This document shows positions 9,355 through 21,714 of a stretch of 64,000 bases of DNA, in pieces; position 1 is the stretch's first letter, and every line of letters starts with the position of its first letter. The stretch comes from Lelliottia sp. WAP21. Lineage in GTDB: Bacteria; Pseudomonadota; Gammaproteobacteria; Enterobacterales; Enterobacteriaceae. The notes below the pieces were generated by a model. That model saw nothing but the letters and a program-made list of their open reading frames with translations. It ran no database searches and was not told the origin of the DNA. A program made the position numbers and the translations under genes. Where the stretch lies: contig NZ_JAIWPG020000008.1 in the NCBI RefSeq assembly GCF_020532665.2, forward strand, positions 1 through 64,000, read 5' to 3'.

Positions 9355-11775
9355 ATGAAAAGAAAACTTTCCTGGATCTGTGCTGTAGCGGTTGGAATGG
9401 GTGCGCTACCTTCCATGATGGTCAATGCCGCGCCTGAAAACACGGCGGCAACGCCTGCGCCAACGGTGCCTGTCGTGGCGCAAGCAACCGATCCGGTTGT
9501 GACTGCGGCGCCGTCGCAAACCGAAAACGTTGTGCCAAACCAGCCGGTGGAGGGCAATACCTTGCCGCCGGATGCGCAGGTCGGCCAGGTGATGCCTGGC
9601 GTAAAAGGCGCAAATGCCCCGATTGTGGCGGACAATGCGCCGTCCCGCGACGTGAAGCTGAGCTTTGCGCAAATCGCACCGCCTCCGGGCAGCATGGTGC
9701 TGCGCGGCATTAACCCAAATGGTGGGGTTGAGTTTGGTATGCGCAGCGACGAAGTTGTGTCGAATGCCGTGCTTAACCTCGAATATACGCCGTCACCTTC
9801 GTTGCTACCGGTTCAGTCGCAGTTGAAGGTCTATCTCAATGACGAGCTGATGGGCGTGTTGCCGGTAACGAAAGAACAACTGGGTAAGAAAACGCTGGCG
9901 CAGGTGCCCATTAACCCGCTGTTCATCACCGACTTTAACCGCGTGCGTCTGGAGTTTGTCGGTCATTATCGCGATGTGTGTGAAAACCCGGCCAGCAGCA
10001 CGCTGTGGATGGATGTGGGGCGTAACAGCTCCCTCAATATGACCTACCAGACCTTATCGGTGAAAAACGATCTCTCCGCGTTCCCGATTCCGTTCTTCGA
10101 CCCGCGTGATAACCGTCCGTTAAACTTGCCTGTCGTCTTCGCAGGTTCACCGGATATCACGCAACAACAGGCCGCGACCATTGTTACGTCCTGGTTTGGT
10201 TCCCGTTCGGGCTGGCGTGGACAGACTTTCCCGGTCCTGTTCGATAAGCTGCCGGATCAAAATGCCATCGTGTTTGCGACGAATGAAAAACGCCCGTCCT
10301 TCCTGCGCGATCATCCGGATGTTAAAGCGCCTACCGTAGAGATGATCAGCCATCCGGATAAACCCTATGTGAAGTTGCTGGTGGTCTTTGGCCGTGATGA
10401 TAAAGACCTGGTCCAGGCCGCGAAGGGAATTGCTCAGGGGAATGTGCTCTTCCGTGGTAACAGCGTCACCATTGGCGAGGTCAAACCGCTGCTGGCACGC
10501 AAACCGTACGATGCGCCAAACTGGATCCGAACCGATCGTCCGGTCACCTTCGGCGAACTCAAGACCTATGAAGAGCAGCTGCAATCAACAGGGCTGGAGC
10601 CTGCGGCGATCAACTTGTCGCTGAATTTGCCGCCGGATCTTTATCTGCTGCGCAGTAATGGGATCGACCTCGATCTGAACTATCGCTATACCGCGCCGCC
10701 GACTAAAGACAGCTCGCGTATGGATATCAGCCTGAACAACCAGTTCCTGCAATCCTGGCCGCTAACCAGCACGCTGGATACGAATAAACTGCTGCTCCGT
10801 CTGCCGGTCTTGCAGGGCCTGCTGGATGGTAAAACCGATGTCTCTATCCCGGCGCTGAAGCTGGGAGCGGTGAACCAGCTGCGTTTCGATTTCCAGTATA
10901 CGAACCCAATGCCGGGCGGTTCAGTGGATAACTGTATTACCTTCCAGCAGGTGCAGAATCATGTGGTCATCGGTGATGATTCCACCATCGACTTCTCAAA
11001 ATATTATCACTTCCTCGCGATGCCGGATCTGCGGGCCTTTGCCAATGCCAGCTTCCCGTTCAGCCGTATGGCCGACCTGTCTGAAACCATTGTCGTGATG
11101 CCAAAAACCCCGAACGAAGGGCAGATCTCCACGCTGCTGGATGCCATGGCGTCCGTCGGTGGGCAAACCGGATTGCCGGCGATCAACGTTACGTTAACCG
11201 ATGATGGCAGCAAGATTCAGGACAAAGACGCCGACATCATGGTGATCGGAACCATCCCTGACAAGCTGAAGGATGATAAACGCATCGATTTGCTGGTCCA
11301 GGCGACCGAATCCTGGGTTAACACACCGCTGCGCCAGTCGGACTTCCCAAGCATCATGCCGGATAAAATCGACCGTGAGGCGAGCGTTAAGACCAACGTC
11401 AATTCCAGCGGTCCGATGGCAGCCATTGTGGGCTTCCAGTCTCCGTACAATGACCAGCGAAGCGTTATTGCATTGTTAGCTGATAGCCCGCGCGGTTACG
11501 AGCTGCTTAACAGCGCCATGAACGACAGCGGTAAACGAGCGGCAATGTTCGGCTCGGTATCGGTGATTCGTGAGTCTGGCGTCAACAGCCTGCGCGTAGG
11601 GGATGTCTATTATGTGGGTCACCTGCCGTGGTTTGAGCGCATGTGGTATTCACTGGCAAACCACCCTGTGCTGCTCGCGATATTTGCCGCGATAAGCGTC
11701 GTCTTACTGGCGTGGGTGATGTGGCGTCTGCTGCGCATTATTAGCCGTCGTCGTCTTCATTCGGATGATGAGTAA
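9355..11775 (+). CDS. bcsB: Cellulose synthase periplasmic subunit BcsB
   Basis: Periplasmic, membrane-anchored partner of BcsA that guides the glucan across the periplasm. I place the start at the ATG at 9355, because MKRKLSWICAVAVGMGALP forms a good signal peptide. An in-frame ATG at 9301 would lie inside bcsA. The product is 806 residues, about 27 longer than my recollection of E. coli BcsB, with the excess in an Ala/Pro/Thr/Val-rich linker at about 25-75. Conserved segments PPPGSMVLRGINPNG and PFFDPRDNR follow, and a C-terminal membrane anchor (LLAIFAAISVVLLAWVMW) ends it. Ten bases separate it from bcsA. Confidence 0.95.
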   Translation: MKRKLSWICAVAVGMGALPSMMVNAAPENTAATPAPTVPVVAQATDPVVTAAPSQTENVVPNQPVEGNTLPPDAQVGQVMPGVKGANAPIVADNAPSRDVKLSFAQIAPPPGSMVLRGINPNGGVEFGMRSDEVVSNAVLNLEYTPSPSLLPVQSQLKVYLNDELMGVLPVTKEQLGKKTLAQVPINPLFITDFNRVRLEFVGHYRDVCENPASSTLWMDVGRNSSLNMTYQTLSVKNDLSAFPIPFFDPRDNRPLNLPVVFAGSPDITQQQAATIVTSWFGSRSGWRGQTFPVLFDKLPDQNAIVFATNEKRPSFLRDHPDVKAPTVEMISHPDKPYVKLLVVFGRDDKDLVQAAKGIAQGNVLFRGNSVTIGEVKPLLARKPYDAPNWIRTDRPVTFGELKTYEEQLQSTGLEPAAINLSLNLPPDLYLLRSNGIDLDLNYRYTAPPTKDSSRMDISLNNQFLQSWPLTSTLDTNKLLLRLPVLQGLLDGKTDVSIPALKLGAVNQLRFDFQYTNPMPGGSVDNCITFQQVQNHVVIGDDSTIDFSKYYHFLAMPDLRAFANASFPFSRMADLSETIVVMPKTPNEGQISTLLDAMASVGGQTGLPAINVTLTDDGSKIQDKDADIMVIGTIPDKLKDDKRIDLLVQATESWVNTPLRQSDFPSIMPDKIDREASVKTNVNSSGPMAAIVGFQSPYNDQRSVIALLADSPRGYELLNSAMNDSGKRAAMFGSVSVIRESGVNSLRVGDVYYVGHLPWFERMWYSLANHPVLLAIFAAISVVLLAWVMWRLLRIISRRRLHSDDE

Positions 11776-11781
11776 CCGCGC

Positions 11782-12888
11782 ATGAACGCCTTACGTTGTT
11801 GCGTGATGGCCACACTGATCCTGGCGGCGGCAAACGTTCGCGCCGCCTGCCCGTGGCCTGCGTGGGAGCAGTTTAAACAGGACTACATCAGCGATGGCGG
11901 GCGGGTCATCGATCCGAGCGATGCGCGCAAGATTAGTACCTCTGAGGGGCAAAGCTATGCGCTCTTTTTTGCCCTCGCAGCGAACGATCGCCCGATGTTC
12001 GAACGGTTGTTGAACTGGACGAACAATAATCTTGCCCAGGGAGATTTACGTCAGCATCTGCCTGCATGGTTATGGGGGAAAAAAGATGCCGATACCTGGG
12101 CGGTCATTGATCCCAATTCGGCGTCGGATGCGGATATCTGGATTGCCTGGTCTCTGCTTGAAGCGGGACGTCTGTGGAAGGTGCCCGCCTATACCGATAT
12201 GGGTAAAGGCCTGCTGAAACGGATTGTCAGCGAAGAAGTGGTTAAGGTCCCCGGACTGGGCTTCATGCTGCTGCCGGGTAAAGTTGGGTTTGCTGAAAAG
12301 AGCACCTGGCGCTTCAATCCAAGCTATTTGCCGCCACAGCTTGCAAGCTACTTCACCCGCTACGGCGCCCCCTGGACCACGCTGCGCGAGACCAATTTGC
12401 GCCTGTTACTTGAAACCGCGCCAAAAGGATTCTCTCCCAACTGGGTGACGTATCAACTTAAAAAAAGCTGGCAACTGAAGCCGGAGAAAAAACTCATCGG
12501 CAGCTATGATGCAATTCGTGTCTATCTGTGGGCGGGAATGATGCACGATCAGGATCCTCAGAAAGCGCGACTGCTGGCTCGCTTTAAGCCGATGGCGACA
12601 ATCACCGCGAAAAACGGCCTTCCGCCTGAAAAGGTCGATATCCTTAGCGGACAGCCTACGGATAATGGCCCGGTGGGCTTCTCTGCCTCCCTGCTGCCTT
12701 TCCTGCAAAATCGCGATGCACAAGCGGTTCAGCGTCAGCGTGTCGCCGACCATTTTCCCGGTAATGACGCCTATTACAGTTATGTATTGACCCTGTTCGG
12801 ACAAGGATGGGATCAGCATCGTTTTCGTTTCACCGCCAAGGGTGAATTACACCCTGACTGGGGCCAGGAATGCGCAAGTTCTCATTAA
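11782..12888 (+). CDS. bcsZ: Periplasmic endo-1,4-beta-glucanase BcsZ (GH8)
   Basis: Glycoside hydrolase family 8 cellulase that trims nascent cellulose in the periplasm and limits or tunes its release. The 368 residues start with a signal peptide ending near NVRAA (about residue 22). The general acid Glu55 in TSEGQSYAL and the general base Asp243 in [12 protein letters not shown] both sit at the E. coli numbering. It starts six bases after bcsB, and its end overlaps the bcsC start by 19 bases. Confidence 0.95.
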   Translation: MNALRCCVMATLILAAANVRAACPWPAWEQFKQDYISDGGRVIDPSDARKISTSEGQSYALFFALAANDRPMFERLLNWTNNNLAQGDLRQHLPAWLWGKKDADTWAVIDPNSASDADIWIAWSLLEAGRLWKVPAYTDMGKGLLKRIVSEEVVKVPGLGFMLLPGKVGFAEKSTWRFNPSYLPPQLASYFTRYGAPWTTLRETNLRLLLETAPKGFSPNWVTYQLKKSWQLKPEKKLIGSYDAIRVYLWAGMMHDQDPQKARLLARFKPMATITAKNGLPPEKVDILSGQPTDNGPVGFSASLLPFLQNRDAQAVQRQRVADHFPGNDAYYSYVLTLFGQGWDQHRFRFTAKGELHPDWGQECASSH

Positions 12889-15800
12889 GCTTACTTAGTT
12901 TATCGCTCGGTCTGACGTTGATGCCGCTGGCCTACGCGGCCAATTCACCGCAGCAGCAACAGCTCCTGGAGCAGGTCCGCCTGGGTGAATCAACGCACCG
13001 TGAAGACCTGGTACGCCAGTCACTCTACCGTCTGGAATTAATCGATCCGAATAACCCGGACGTGATTGCCGCCCGTTTTCGTTATCTTTTGCGTCAGGGC
13101 GATAATGCCGGCGCGCAAAAAGAGCTGGATCGCCTGAAGAGCATGGCCCCCAGTTCCAGTGCCTATAAATCGTCGCGTAATACCCTGCTGCTCTCAACGC
13201 CGGATGGACGGCAGGCACTTCAGCAGGCCCGTCTGTTAGCCACGACTGGCCACGCGCAGGAAGCTCTCGACGCTTACGAAAAAATTTTTGGCGGTAACCC
13301 GCCTGACGGCGATATTGCCGCCGAATACTGGACCGTCGCGGCTAAAATTCCTGCCCGCCGTAACGACGCTATCAATCAGCTTAAAAAGATTAACGCCACC
13401 TCTCCTGGCGATACACAGCTGCAAAATTCGCTGGCACAGCTGCTCTTTGAAAGTGGACGCCGTGATGAAGGGTTCGCCGTACTGAAGCAGATGGCGACGT
13501 CCAATGCCGGGCGTGAAGCGGCCTCCGATCTCTGGTACCGGCAAATCAGCGAGCTGCCGGTAAGCGCAGCGAGCGTGAAGGCATTACAGGATTATTTGCA
13601 GGTCTTCAGTGCAGGCGACAGCGTCACCGCCGCGCGGACAAAGCTGGATGAGCAACAGAAGCAACTGGCCGATCCGGCTTTCCGGGCCAAAGCCGAAGGG
13701 CTGGCTGCCGTTGAAGCCGGGCAGGGGGGAAAAGCCGTCGCCGAATTGCAAAAAGCGGTGAGCGCCAACCATGCTGACAGCGAAGCCGTCGGTGCGCTTG
13801 GACAGGCATACTCTCAGCGTGGCGATCGCGCACGCGCCGTGGCCCAGTTCGAAAAAGCGATAGCCCTTGACCCGCAAAGCGACAACCGGGGCAAATGGGA
13901 CAGCCTGCTTAAGGTCAACCGTTACTGGCTGTTGATTCAGCAGGGTGACGCGGCCCTTAAGGCAAATAACGTTGCTCAGGCAGAACGCTACTATCAGCAG
14001 GCCCGCAACACGGATAATACAGACAGCTACGCGGTGTTAGGTTTAGGCGATGCTGCCGTTGCACGCAAGGACACGGCTGCCGCTGAGCGCTACTACCGTC
14101 AGGCTTTGCGTATGGACAGCGGCAACAGCAATGCGGTACGCGGCCTCGCCAATATCTATCGCGCCGAATCACCGGAAAAAGCGGACCAGTTTATCCAGTC
14201 GCTCCCGGCCAGCCAGCGCCGTAGCATTGACGATATCGAACGCAGCCTGAACAACGAAAAACTGGCTCAGCAGGCCGAGCAGCTTGAGAATCAGGGCAAT
14301 TATCAGCAGGCGGCAGAGATACAGCGTCGTCGTCTGGCGCTCGATCCGGGCAACGTCTGGATCACCTACCGCTTGTCTCGCGATCTTTACAGCGCCGGAC
14401 AACGCAGCCAGGCCGACACGCAGATGCGACAGTTGGCAAATCAGAAACCGGGCGATCCGGAACAGATCTACGCCAACGGACTGTATCTTTCCGGCAACGA
14501 TCAGGATCGCGCTGCACTGGCGCATCTCAACACGCTGCCGCGGGAAAAGTGGAACAGCAATATTCAGGAGCTGGCCGATCGTCTGCAAAGCAACCAGGTG
14601 TTGGAAACGGCTAACCGCCTGCGTGACAGCGGTAAAGAGGCGGAGGCTGAAACGCTGTTACGCCAGCAGCCGACCTCGACACGTATTGATTTAACGCTGG
14701 CCGACTGGGCGCAGCAGCGGGGCGACACCACGGCTGCGACGTCGGCCTATAACACCGTGTTACAGCGCGAGCCAACGAATACGGATGCGATCCTTGGCCT
14801 GACGGAAGTCTACCTTGCTCAGGGCGATAAAGACGCGGCGCGGGCCCAGCTGGCGAAACTGCCCGCCAGCCAGAGCGGGGAACCGCCGTCGGTCAATCTG
14901 CAGCGTCGGGTCGCGCTGGCACAGGCGTCACTGGGTGATACCGCTGCGGCACAGCAAACCTTCAGCAAGCTTGTCCCTCAGGCTAAAGCGCAGCCACCAT
15001 CAATGGACAGCGCCTTAGTCCTGCGCGATGCGGCCCGCTTCCAGGCCGCCAGCGGACAACCGCAGCAGGCGCTGGAAACCTATAAAGATGCGATGGTTGC
15101 TTCCGGCGTGTCGACCACACGGCCTGCCGATAACGACAGCTTTACCCGTCTGACGCGAAACGACAAAAACGACGACTGGCTGAAGCGCGGCGTACGCAGC
15201 GATGCGGGCGAACTGTATCAACAGCAGGATGTGAACGTTACGCTGCAATACGACTATTGGGGGTCCAGCGGAACGGGCGGCTATTCAGATTTGAAAGCGC
15301 AAACCACCATGCTGCAGGTGGATGCGCCCCTGGCAGATGGCCGGATGTTCTTCCGAAGCGATAACGTCAATATGGACGCTGGCTCGTTTGACACCAATGG
15401 CGGAACTTACGATCCGAAGTGGGGCACCTGTTACGAAACGCCGTGCAGCGGGAGCACCAGCCAGAAACAGAACGGCACCAGCGTCGCCGTTGGCTGGCAA
15501 AACAAAACCTGGTCCATGGATATTGGCACCACGCCAATGGGCTTTGATGTGGTGGATGTTGTTGGTGGATTAAGTTACAGCAGCGATATCGGTCCGCTGG
15601 GCTACACCCTGAACGCGCACCGCCGCCCCATTTCCAGCTCCCTGCTGGCCTTTGCGGGTCAAAAAGACCCGAACACCGACACCACCTGGGGCGGCGTACG
15701 CGCCACCGGGGGCGGGGCGAGCGTCAGTTACGATAAAGGCGAAGCCCATGGGGTATGGTCGAGCCTGAACGTTGATGCGCTTGAAGGTAAAAACGTCGAA

Positions 15801-16367
15801 GATAACTGGCGTATCCGCTGGATGACCGGGTACTACTACAAGCTGATTAATGAAAACAACGAACGCCTGACCGTAGGCGTGTCGAATATGCTCTGGCATT
15901 ACGACAAAGATCTTAGCGCCTATACGCTGGGGCAAGGCGGCTATTACAGCCCGCAGGAATATGTCTCCTTTGCGTTACCTGTTACCTGGCGTAAACGCAC
16001 CGAGAACTGGTCCTGGGAGTTAGGGGGATCGGTCTCCTGGTCACACTCAAAAACCAAAGATGGCCTGCGTTATCCGAAACAGGGGCTGATCCCGGACGAT
16101 AACTACGACAGTAATAACGATCTGATGTATTCCGATAAGCGTGAAACGGAAACGGGCAGCAGTTCGTCGGGGACAGGTTATACCGCCCGGGCCATTATTG
16201 AACGCCGGATTACGTCAAACTGGTTTGTGGGTTTAGGCGTCGATATTCAGGAGGCGAAAGACTATACCCCGAGCCATGCGCTGATGTATGTGCGGTATTC
16301 CGCCGCGGGCTGGCAGGGCGATATGAATCTGCCTCCGCAACCGCTCACACCGTACGCAGACTGGTAA
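12870..16367 (+). CDS. bcsC: Cellulose outer-membrane secretin BcsC
   Basis: Exports cellulose through the outer membrane. The 1165 residues comprise a signal peptide (about 1-23, ending LAYA), a long periplasmic superhelix of tetratricopeptide repeats (roughly 25-780), and a C-terminal 16-strand type beta-barrel domain (from about 790, rich in alternating aromatic and small residues, ending PYADW). TPR signatures such as [15 protein letters not shown] and [15 protein letters not shown] are plain. Length is close to the 1157 of E. coli. Last gene of bcsRQABZC. Confidence 0.95.
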   Translation: MRKFSLSLLSLSLGLTLMPLAYAANSPQQQQLLEQVRLGESTHREDLVRQSLYRLELIDPNNPDVIAARFRYLLRQGDNAGAQKELDRLKSMAPSSSAYKSSRNTLLLSTPDGRQALQQARLLATTGHAQEALDAYEKIFGGNPPDGDIAAEYWTVAAKIPARRNDAINQLKKINATSPGDTQLQNSLAQLLFESGRRDEGFAVLKQMATSNAGREAASDLWYRQISELPVSAASVKALQDYLQVFSAGDSVTAARTKLDEQQKQLADPAFRAKAEGLAAVEAGQGGKAVAELQKAVSANHADSEAVGALGQAYSQRGDRARAVAQFEKAIALDPQSDNRGKWDSLLKVNRYWLLIQQGDAALKANNVAQAERYYQQARNTDNTDSYAVLGLGDAAVARKDTAAAERYYRQALRMDSGNSNAVRGLANIYRAESPEKADQFIQSLPASQRRSIDDIERSLNNEKLAQQAEQLENQGNYQQAAEIQRRRLALDPGNVWITYRLSRDLYSAGQRSQADTQMRQLANQKPGDPEQIYANGLYLSGNDQDRAALAHLNTLPREKWNSNIQELADRLQSNQVLETANRLRDSGKEAEAETLLRQQPTSTRIDLTLADWAQQRGDTTAATSAYNTVLQREPTNTDAILGLTEVYLAQGDKDAARAQLAKLPASQSGEPPSVNLQRRVALAQASLGDTAAAQQTFSKLVPQAKAQPPSMDSALVLRDAARFQAASGQPQQALETYKDAMVASGVSTTRPADNDSFTRLTRNDKNDDWLKRGVRSDAGELYQQQDVNVTLQYDYWGSSGTGGYSDLKAQTTMLQVDAPLADGRMFFRSDNVNMDAGSFDTNGGTYDPKWGTCYETPCSGSTSQKQNGTSVAVGWQNKTWSMDIGTTPMGFDVVDVVGGLSYSSDIGPLGYTLNAHRRPISSSLLAFAGQKDPNTDTTWGGVRATGGGASVSYDKGEAHGVWSSLNVDALEGKNVEDNWRIRWMTGYYYKLINENNERLTVGVSNMLWHYDKDLSAYTLGQGGYYSPQEYVSFALPVTWRKRTENWSWELGGSVSWSHSKTKDGLRYPKQGLIPDDNYDSNNDLMYSDKRETETGSSSSGTGYTARAIIERRITSNWFVGLGVDIQEAKDYTPSHALMYVRYSAAGWQGDMNLPPQPLTPYADW

Positions 16368-16436
16368 TGAGAATTATCTTTAATAGATTCCTTAGTCTCT
16401 CTTAAAATCTCTGCGATCGGGTATACTCTGGCGGCA

Positions 16437-16461
16437 GTAGGGTAACGTTTTGTTGCCCTAC
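16437..16461 (+). other. Hairpin in the bcsC-pdeK gap
   Basis: GTAGGGTAAC, a five-base loop GTTTT and GTTGCCCTAC: a 10-bp stem with one G-T pair, lying after a TATACT hexamer (16422-16427) and 25 bases before the pdeK start. There is no good U tract, so it is more likely a leader structure for pdeK than a terminator of bcsC. Confidence 0.5.
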
Positions 16462-16486
16462 GCATCGGGTTTTGTGGAGAGTCAAT

Positions 16487-18493
16487 TTGCGTGTCAGCCG
16501 TTCTTTAACTATCAAACAGATGGCGATGGTTTCTGCCGTCACTATGCTGTTTGTTTTCATATTTTGCGTTATTTTGCTGTTCCATTCCGTGCAGCAGAAT
16601 CGCTACAACACGGCTTCGCAACTGGAAAGTATTGCCCGTTCGGTTCGGGGGCCGCTCTCTGCGGCCATTCTGAAAGGGGATATCCCGCAAGCCGAAACCA
16701 TTTTGCAGGGTATTCAGCCTGCCGGCATTGTCAGCCGGGCCGACGTCGTCTTGCCCAATCAGTTTCAGGCGCTGCGGATGAGCTTTATTCCCGAACGCCC
16801 GGTCCCCATGATGATCATGCGGTTGTTCGAACTGCCGGTGCAAATTTCTCTGCCGGTCTATTCCCTTGAACGCCCTGCAAACCCCCAGCCCCTGGCTTAT
16901 CTGGTCCTGCAGGCGGATTCGTACCGCATGCATAAGTTTGTCATGAGCTGGCTTTCTACGTTAGTAACTACTTACTTACTTTTGACCTTAATGCTCACCG
17001 TGGCGCTCACCTGGTGTATCAACCGGCTGATTGTCCACCCGCTGCGCCGCATTGCCCGCGAGCTTAACGATTTGTCCCCGCAGGATCAGGTTGGGCATCA
17101 GCTTCCTGTGCCCCGGCTGCACCATGACGACGAAATTGGCATGCTGGTGCGCAGCTACAACATCAATCAGCAGCGATTATTACGTCAGCATGACGAGCTT
17201 AACAACCACGCCACGCGCTTCCCGGTTTCTGAACTGCCGAATAAAGCCTTCCTGATGGCGTTGCTGGAGCAGGCGGTAGAACGCCAGCAGACCACGGCGT
17301 TAATGGTTGTCGCCTGTGAAACGCTGCAGGACACCGCAGGGGTACTGAAGGAGAGCCAGCGTGAAATGCTGTTGTTGACGCTGGTGGAAAAAATCAAGTC
17401 GGTACTGGCGCCGCGCATGGTGCTGACGCAGGTCAGCGGCTATGACTTTGTGATCCTGGCGCACGGGGTGAAAGAGCCGTGGCATGCGATTACGTTAGGT
17501 CAGCAAGTGCTCACTGTCGTTAATGAGCGTTTACCGATTCAGGGGATTCAGCTCCGCCCGAGCGCCAGTATTGGCATCGCCATGTATTACGGCGACCTCA
17601 CGGCGGAACAACTCTACCGTCGTGCCTTCTCGGCCGCGTTCTCCGCCAGACGCAAAGGTAAAAACCAGATCCAGTTCTTTGAACCGGAGCAGATGGAGAA
17701 AGCGCAACAGCGCCTGACGCAAGAGAGCGATATCCTCACCGCGCTGGACAACAACCGCTTTGCTATCTGGCTCCAGCCGCAGGTAAATCTGTTGACGGGG
17801 CGCGTAGAGAGCGCCGAGGCGCTTCTGCGTGTGCAGCAGGAAGATGGTTCATGGGAACTGCCGGATGGCCTTATCGACGACATTGAATCCTGCGGGCTGA
17901 TGGTCACCGTGGGATATTGGGTGCTGGAAGAGTCCTGTCGTCTGCTTGCGGCCTGGCAAGAGCGCGGGATCGCGCTGCCCCTGTCGGTGAATTTGTCGGC
18001 CTTACAGCTGATGCATCCTACGATGGTGTCGGAAATGCTGGAACTCATTAATCGTTACCGCATCAAGCCCGATACCTTAATTCTTGAGGTCACGGAGAGC
18101 CGACGTATTGACGATCCAAACGAAGCCGTCGCCATTCTGAAGCCCCTGCGCAATGCCGGCATTCGTATCGCGCTGGATGATTTTGGCATGGGTTACGCCG
18201 GGTTGCGTCAGCTTCAGCATATGAAAACGCTGCCGGTTGATGTGCTGAAAATCGACAAAACCTTTGTCGACGGGCTTCCCGAGGACAGCAGCATGGTGCA
18301 GGCCATTATTCAGATGGCGCGTAGTCTCAATCTGAAGGTGATCGCAGAGGGTATCGAGACCGAGGTGCAACGCGACTGGCTGGCTGAGGCGGGCGTGGAA
18401 ACCGGCCAGGGTTTCCTGTTTGCGCGTGCGGTTCCTTCCCAGGCGTTCGAACAGCGCTATCTCACGGGCGAACGTCATCACGAAAAAGCGTAG
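16487..18493 (+). CDS. pdeK: Membrane-bound c-di-GMP phosphodiesterase PdeK (YhjK/HmsP-like)
   Basis: Predicted to hydrolyse c-di-GMP to pGpG and so restrain the neighbouring cellulose synthase. The TTG at 16487 is chosen because GGAGAG (16476-16481) is five bases away and the product then begins MRVSRSLT like the E. coli protein (668 residues). Order: transmembrane helix, periplasmic sensor region, second helix, HAMP-like segment ([13 protein letters not shown]), a degenerate GGDEF domain (SGYDF where GGDEF is expected, so no cyclase activity), and a C-terminal EAL domain. EAL motifs AEALLR, NLSALQL, EVTESR, DDFG, KIDK and EGIETE are all present. Confidence 0.93.
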   Translation: MRVSRSLTIKQMAMVSAVTMLFVFIFCVILLFHSVQQNRYNTASQLESIARSVRGPLSAAILKGDIPQAETILQGIQPAGIVSRADVVLPNQFQALRMSFIPERPVPMMIMRLFELPVQISLPVYSLERPANPQPLAYLVLQADSYRMHKFVMSWLSTLVTTYLLLTLMLTVALTWCINRLIVHPLRRIARELNDLSPQDQVGHQLPVPRLHHDDEIGMLVRSYNINQQRLLRQHDELNNHATRFPVSELPNKAFLMALLEQAVERQQTTALMVVACETLQDTAGVLKESQREMLLLTLVEKIKSVLAPRMVLTQVSGYDFVILAHGVKEPWHAITLGQQVLTVVNERLPIQGIQLRPSASIGIAMYYGDLTAEQLYRRAFSAAFSARRKGKNQIQFFEPEQMEKAQQRLTQESDILTALDNNRFAIWLQPQVNLLTGRVESAEALLRVQQEDGSWELPDGLIDDIESCGLMVTVGYWVLEESCRLLAAWQERGIALPLSVNLSALQLMHPTMVSEMLELINRYRIKPDTLILEVTESRRIDDPNEAVAILKPLRNAGIRIALDDFGMGYAGLRQLQHMKTLPVDVLKIDKTFVDGLPEDSSMVQAIIQMARSLNLKVIAEGIETEVQRDWLAEAGVETGQGFLFARAVPSQAFEQRYLTGERHHEKA

Positions 18494-18500
18494 TTTTGTT

Positions 18501-18520
18501 GCTGGCTTGTGCGAGCCAGC
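18501..18520 (+). terminator. Probable terminator hairpin after pdeK
   Basis: GCTGGCT, six-base loop TGTGCG, AGCCAGC: a perfect 7-bp stem eight bases after the pdeK stop. No clear run of T follows, so termination strength is uncertain. Confidence 0.45.
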
Positions 18521-18596
18521 TCAAACTTCTTAACATTTGTGTTTCAAATTTGATCTGAGTTTATTTCTGTCCTGTTTAGCGGGTGTTATTTTAAAG

Positions 18597-19939
<1,343 letters not shown>

Positions 19940-19952
19940 AATCAACAGTTAT

Positions 19953-19980
19953 GCCCGTCCTCCCTTGTGGGAGGACGGGC
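19953..19980 (+). terminator. Strong hairpin terminator after dctA
   Basis: GCCCGTCCTCCC, tetraloop TTGT, GGGAGGACGGGC: a perfect 12-bp GC-rich stem 13 bases after the dctA stop. It lacks a U tract but is the only candidate terminator between dctA and yhjJ. Confidence 0.7.
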
Positions 19981-20164
19981 TGCTGCGCATAATACCCCCT
20001 CATACCTGACATAAAGTGACAAGATTTTTTCGGGTATATTTCACTTCTTGCCGTGACGTTTTACCTAACTCGCGGTCTAATCGAAGTGTTTTACACGTCA
20101 TCTTTAGAGTGCTCGGTAGCCTGAGCCACTCTTTATTAACCAGGAATGTTGATCAGGGGTTCAC

Positions 20165-21658
20165 ATGCAGGGCACAAAAATTCGACTCTTAACCGGCGGT
20201 TTGCTGATGATGGCAGCAGCCAGTTATGTGCAGGCAGATGCGCTCCAGCCCGACCCGGCCTGGCAACAAGGGACTCTGGCCAATGGATTCCAGTGGCAGG
20301 TTTTAGCCACGCCGCAGCGTCCCAGCGATCGCGTTGAAATCCGCCTTTCCATCAATACCGGTTCCCTCACTGAAAGCACGCAGCAAAGCGGGATGAGCCA
20401 CTTTATTCCTCGACTGGCGCTCAACCAGAGCGGCAGTCTGCAAGCGGTACAGGTGCGTTCACTGTGGCAGCAGGGTATTGACCCGAAACGTCCACTCCCA
20501 CCTGCCGTTGTCTCTTATGACTACACCATGTTTAATCTCAGCCTGCCTAACAACCGCAACGACCTGCTGAAAGAAGCGCTGACCTGGCTTGGCGATACGG
20601 CAGGAAACGTCGCGATCACGCCAGAATCGGTGAATTACGCGCTGAGCAATAGCGATATGGTGGCGACCTGGCCTGCGGATACGAAAGAGGGCTGGTGGCG
20701 CTATCGCCTGAAAGGTTCCACGATGCTGGGTCATGACCCGGCAGAGCCGTTAAAGCAGCCTGTTGATATTGAACAGCTGAAGTCGTTCTATCAAAAATGG
20801 TACACCCCGGATGCCATGACGCTGATCGTGGTGGGTAACGTTGACAGCCGTAACGTCATCGAACAAATCAACAAAACCTTTGGCGAGCTGAAAGGGAAAC
20901 GCGACGTTCCTGCACCGGTCCCTACGCTCTCTCCGCTGCGCCCTGAGCCGGTTAGCATCATGACCGATACCGTGCGCCAGGATCGTCTGTCGCTGATGTG
21001 GGATACCCCATGGCAACCGATCCGTGAATCTGCGGCGCTGCTGCGCTACTGGCGTGCCGATCTGGCGCGTGAAGCGCTGTTCTGGCACGTTCAGCAAACC
21101 TTGAGTAAAACCAACGCGAAGGATATTGGCATCGGTTTTGATTGCCGGGTGCTGTTCCAGCGTGCGCAATGTGCGATTAACGTTGAATCCCCTACTGACA
21201 AGCTGAACACGAATCTGAGTCTTGTGGCGAAAGAGCTGTTGAAGGTGCGCAAAGACGGTTTATCAGAAGAAGAGTTTAATGCGCTGGTGGCGCAGAAAAA
21301 TCTGGAGCTGCAAAAGCTGTTCGCCACCTATGCCCGCACCGACACGGATATCTTGATCAGCCAGCGTATCCGCTCCCTGCAAAACCAGGTGGTGGATATC
21401 GCGCCAGAGCAGTATCAGAAACTGCGTCAGGATTTCCTGAATGGTCTCACCGTGGAATCCATTAACCAGGATTTGCGTCAGCAGCTTTCACAGGATATGG
21501 CCCTGATTCTGCTTCAGCCGAAAGGTGAACCGGAATACAACATGAAGGATCTGCAGGCCACCTGGAATGGGATCATGGCGCCGGACTCTCAGGCTTCACA
21601 GCCTGCGGTCACGGACGATCTGCATCAGGATGCGACGGATATTCCGCAAGGGCAGTAA
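20165..21658 (+). CDS. yhjJ: Periplasmic M16 peptidase-like protein YhjJ (probably non-catalytic)
   Basis: A secreted insulinase/pitrilysin-family protein of 497 residues with a signal peptide ending near YVQA (residue 24). The two-lobed M16 fold is recognisable (KSFYQKWYTPDAMTLIVVGN). The zinc-binding inverse motif HxxEH is replaced by HFIPR at 79-83, so the metalloprotease site is missing. The E. coli homologue is similarly uncharacterised. Upstream (20106-20132) an AGAGTG/CACTCT hairpin followed by TTATT lies in the leader. Role unknown. Confidence 0.9.
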   Translation: MQGTKIRLLTGGLLMMAAASYVQADALQPDPAWQQGTLANGFQWQVLATPQRPSDRVEIRLSINTGSLTESTQQSGMSHFIPRLALNQSGSLQAVQVRSLWQQGIDPKRPLPPAVVSYDYTMFNLSLPNNRNDLLKEALTWLGDTAGNVAITPESVNYALSNSDMVATWPADTKEGWWRYRLKGSTMLGHDPAEPLKQPVDIEQLKSFYQKWYTPDAMTLIVVGNVDSRNVIEQINKTFGELKGKRDVPAPVPTLSPLRPEPVSIMTDTVRQDRLSLMWDTPWQPIRESAALLRYWRADLAREALFWHVQQTLSKTNAKDIGIGFDCRVLFQRAQCAINVESPTDKLNTNLSLVAKELLKVRKDGLSEEEFNALVAQKNLELQKLFATYARTDTDILISQRIRSLQNQVVDIAPEQYQKLRQDFLNGLTVESINQDLRQQLSQDMALILLQPKGEPEYNMKDLQATWNGIMAPDSQASQPAVTDDLHQDATDIPQGQ

Positions 21659-21675
21659 GACACGCCTCACTTGAA

Positions 21676-21708
21676 CCCTCTCCGGTATGGAGAGGGTCAG
21701 GGTGAGGG
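21676..21708. repeat. REP-type element between yhjJ and kdgK
   Basis: CCCTCTCC, loop GGTAT, GGAGAGGG, then TCAGGGTGAGGG. The same palindrome with the GGGTGAGGG tail recurs at several sites in the window. It sits between convergent genes and may also act as a bidirectional terminator. Confidence 0.8.
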
Positions 21709-21714
21709 AAAACG

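Noticed and set aside
15128..15145. GCCGATAA inside bcsC as a sigma-28 promoter
   Set aside because: It has no TAAAGTTT-like box 11 bases upstream and lies in coding sequence.
18530..18565. CRP site upstream of dctA
   Set aside because: TGTGTTTCAAATTTGATC resembles only one half of the TGTGA-N6-TCACA consensus; not supportable by eye although CRP control is known in E. coli.
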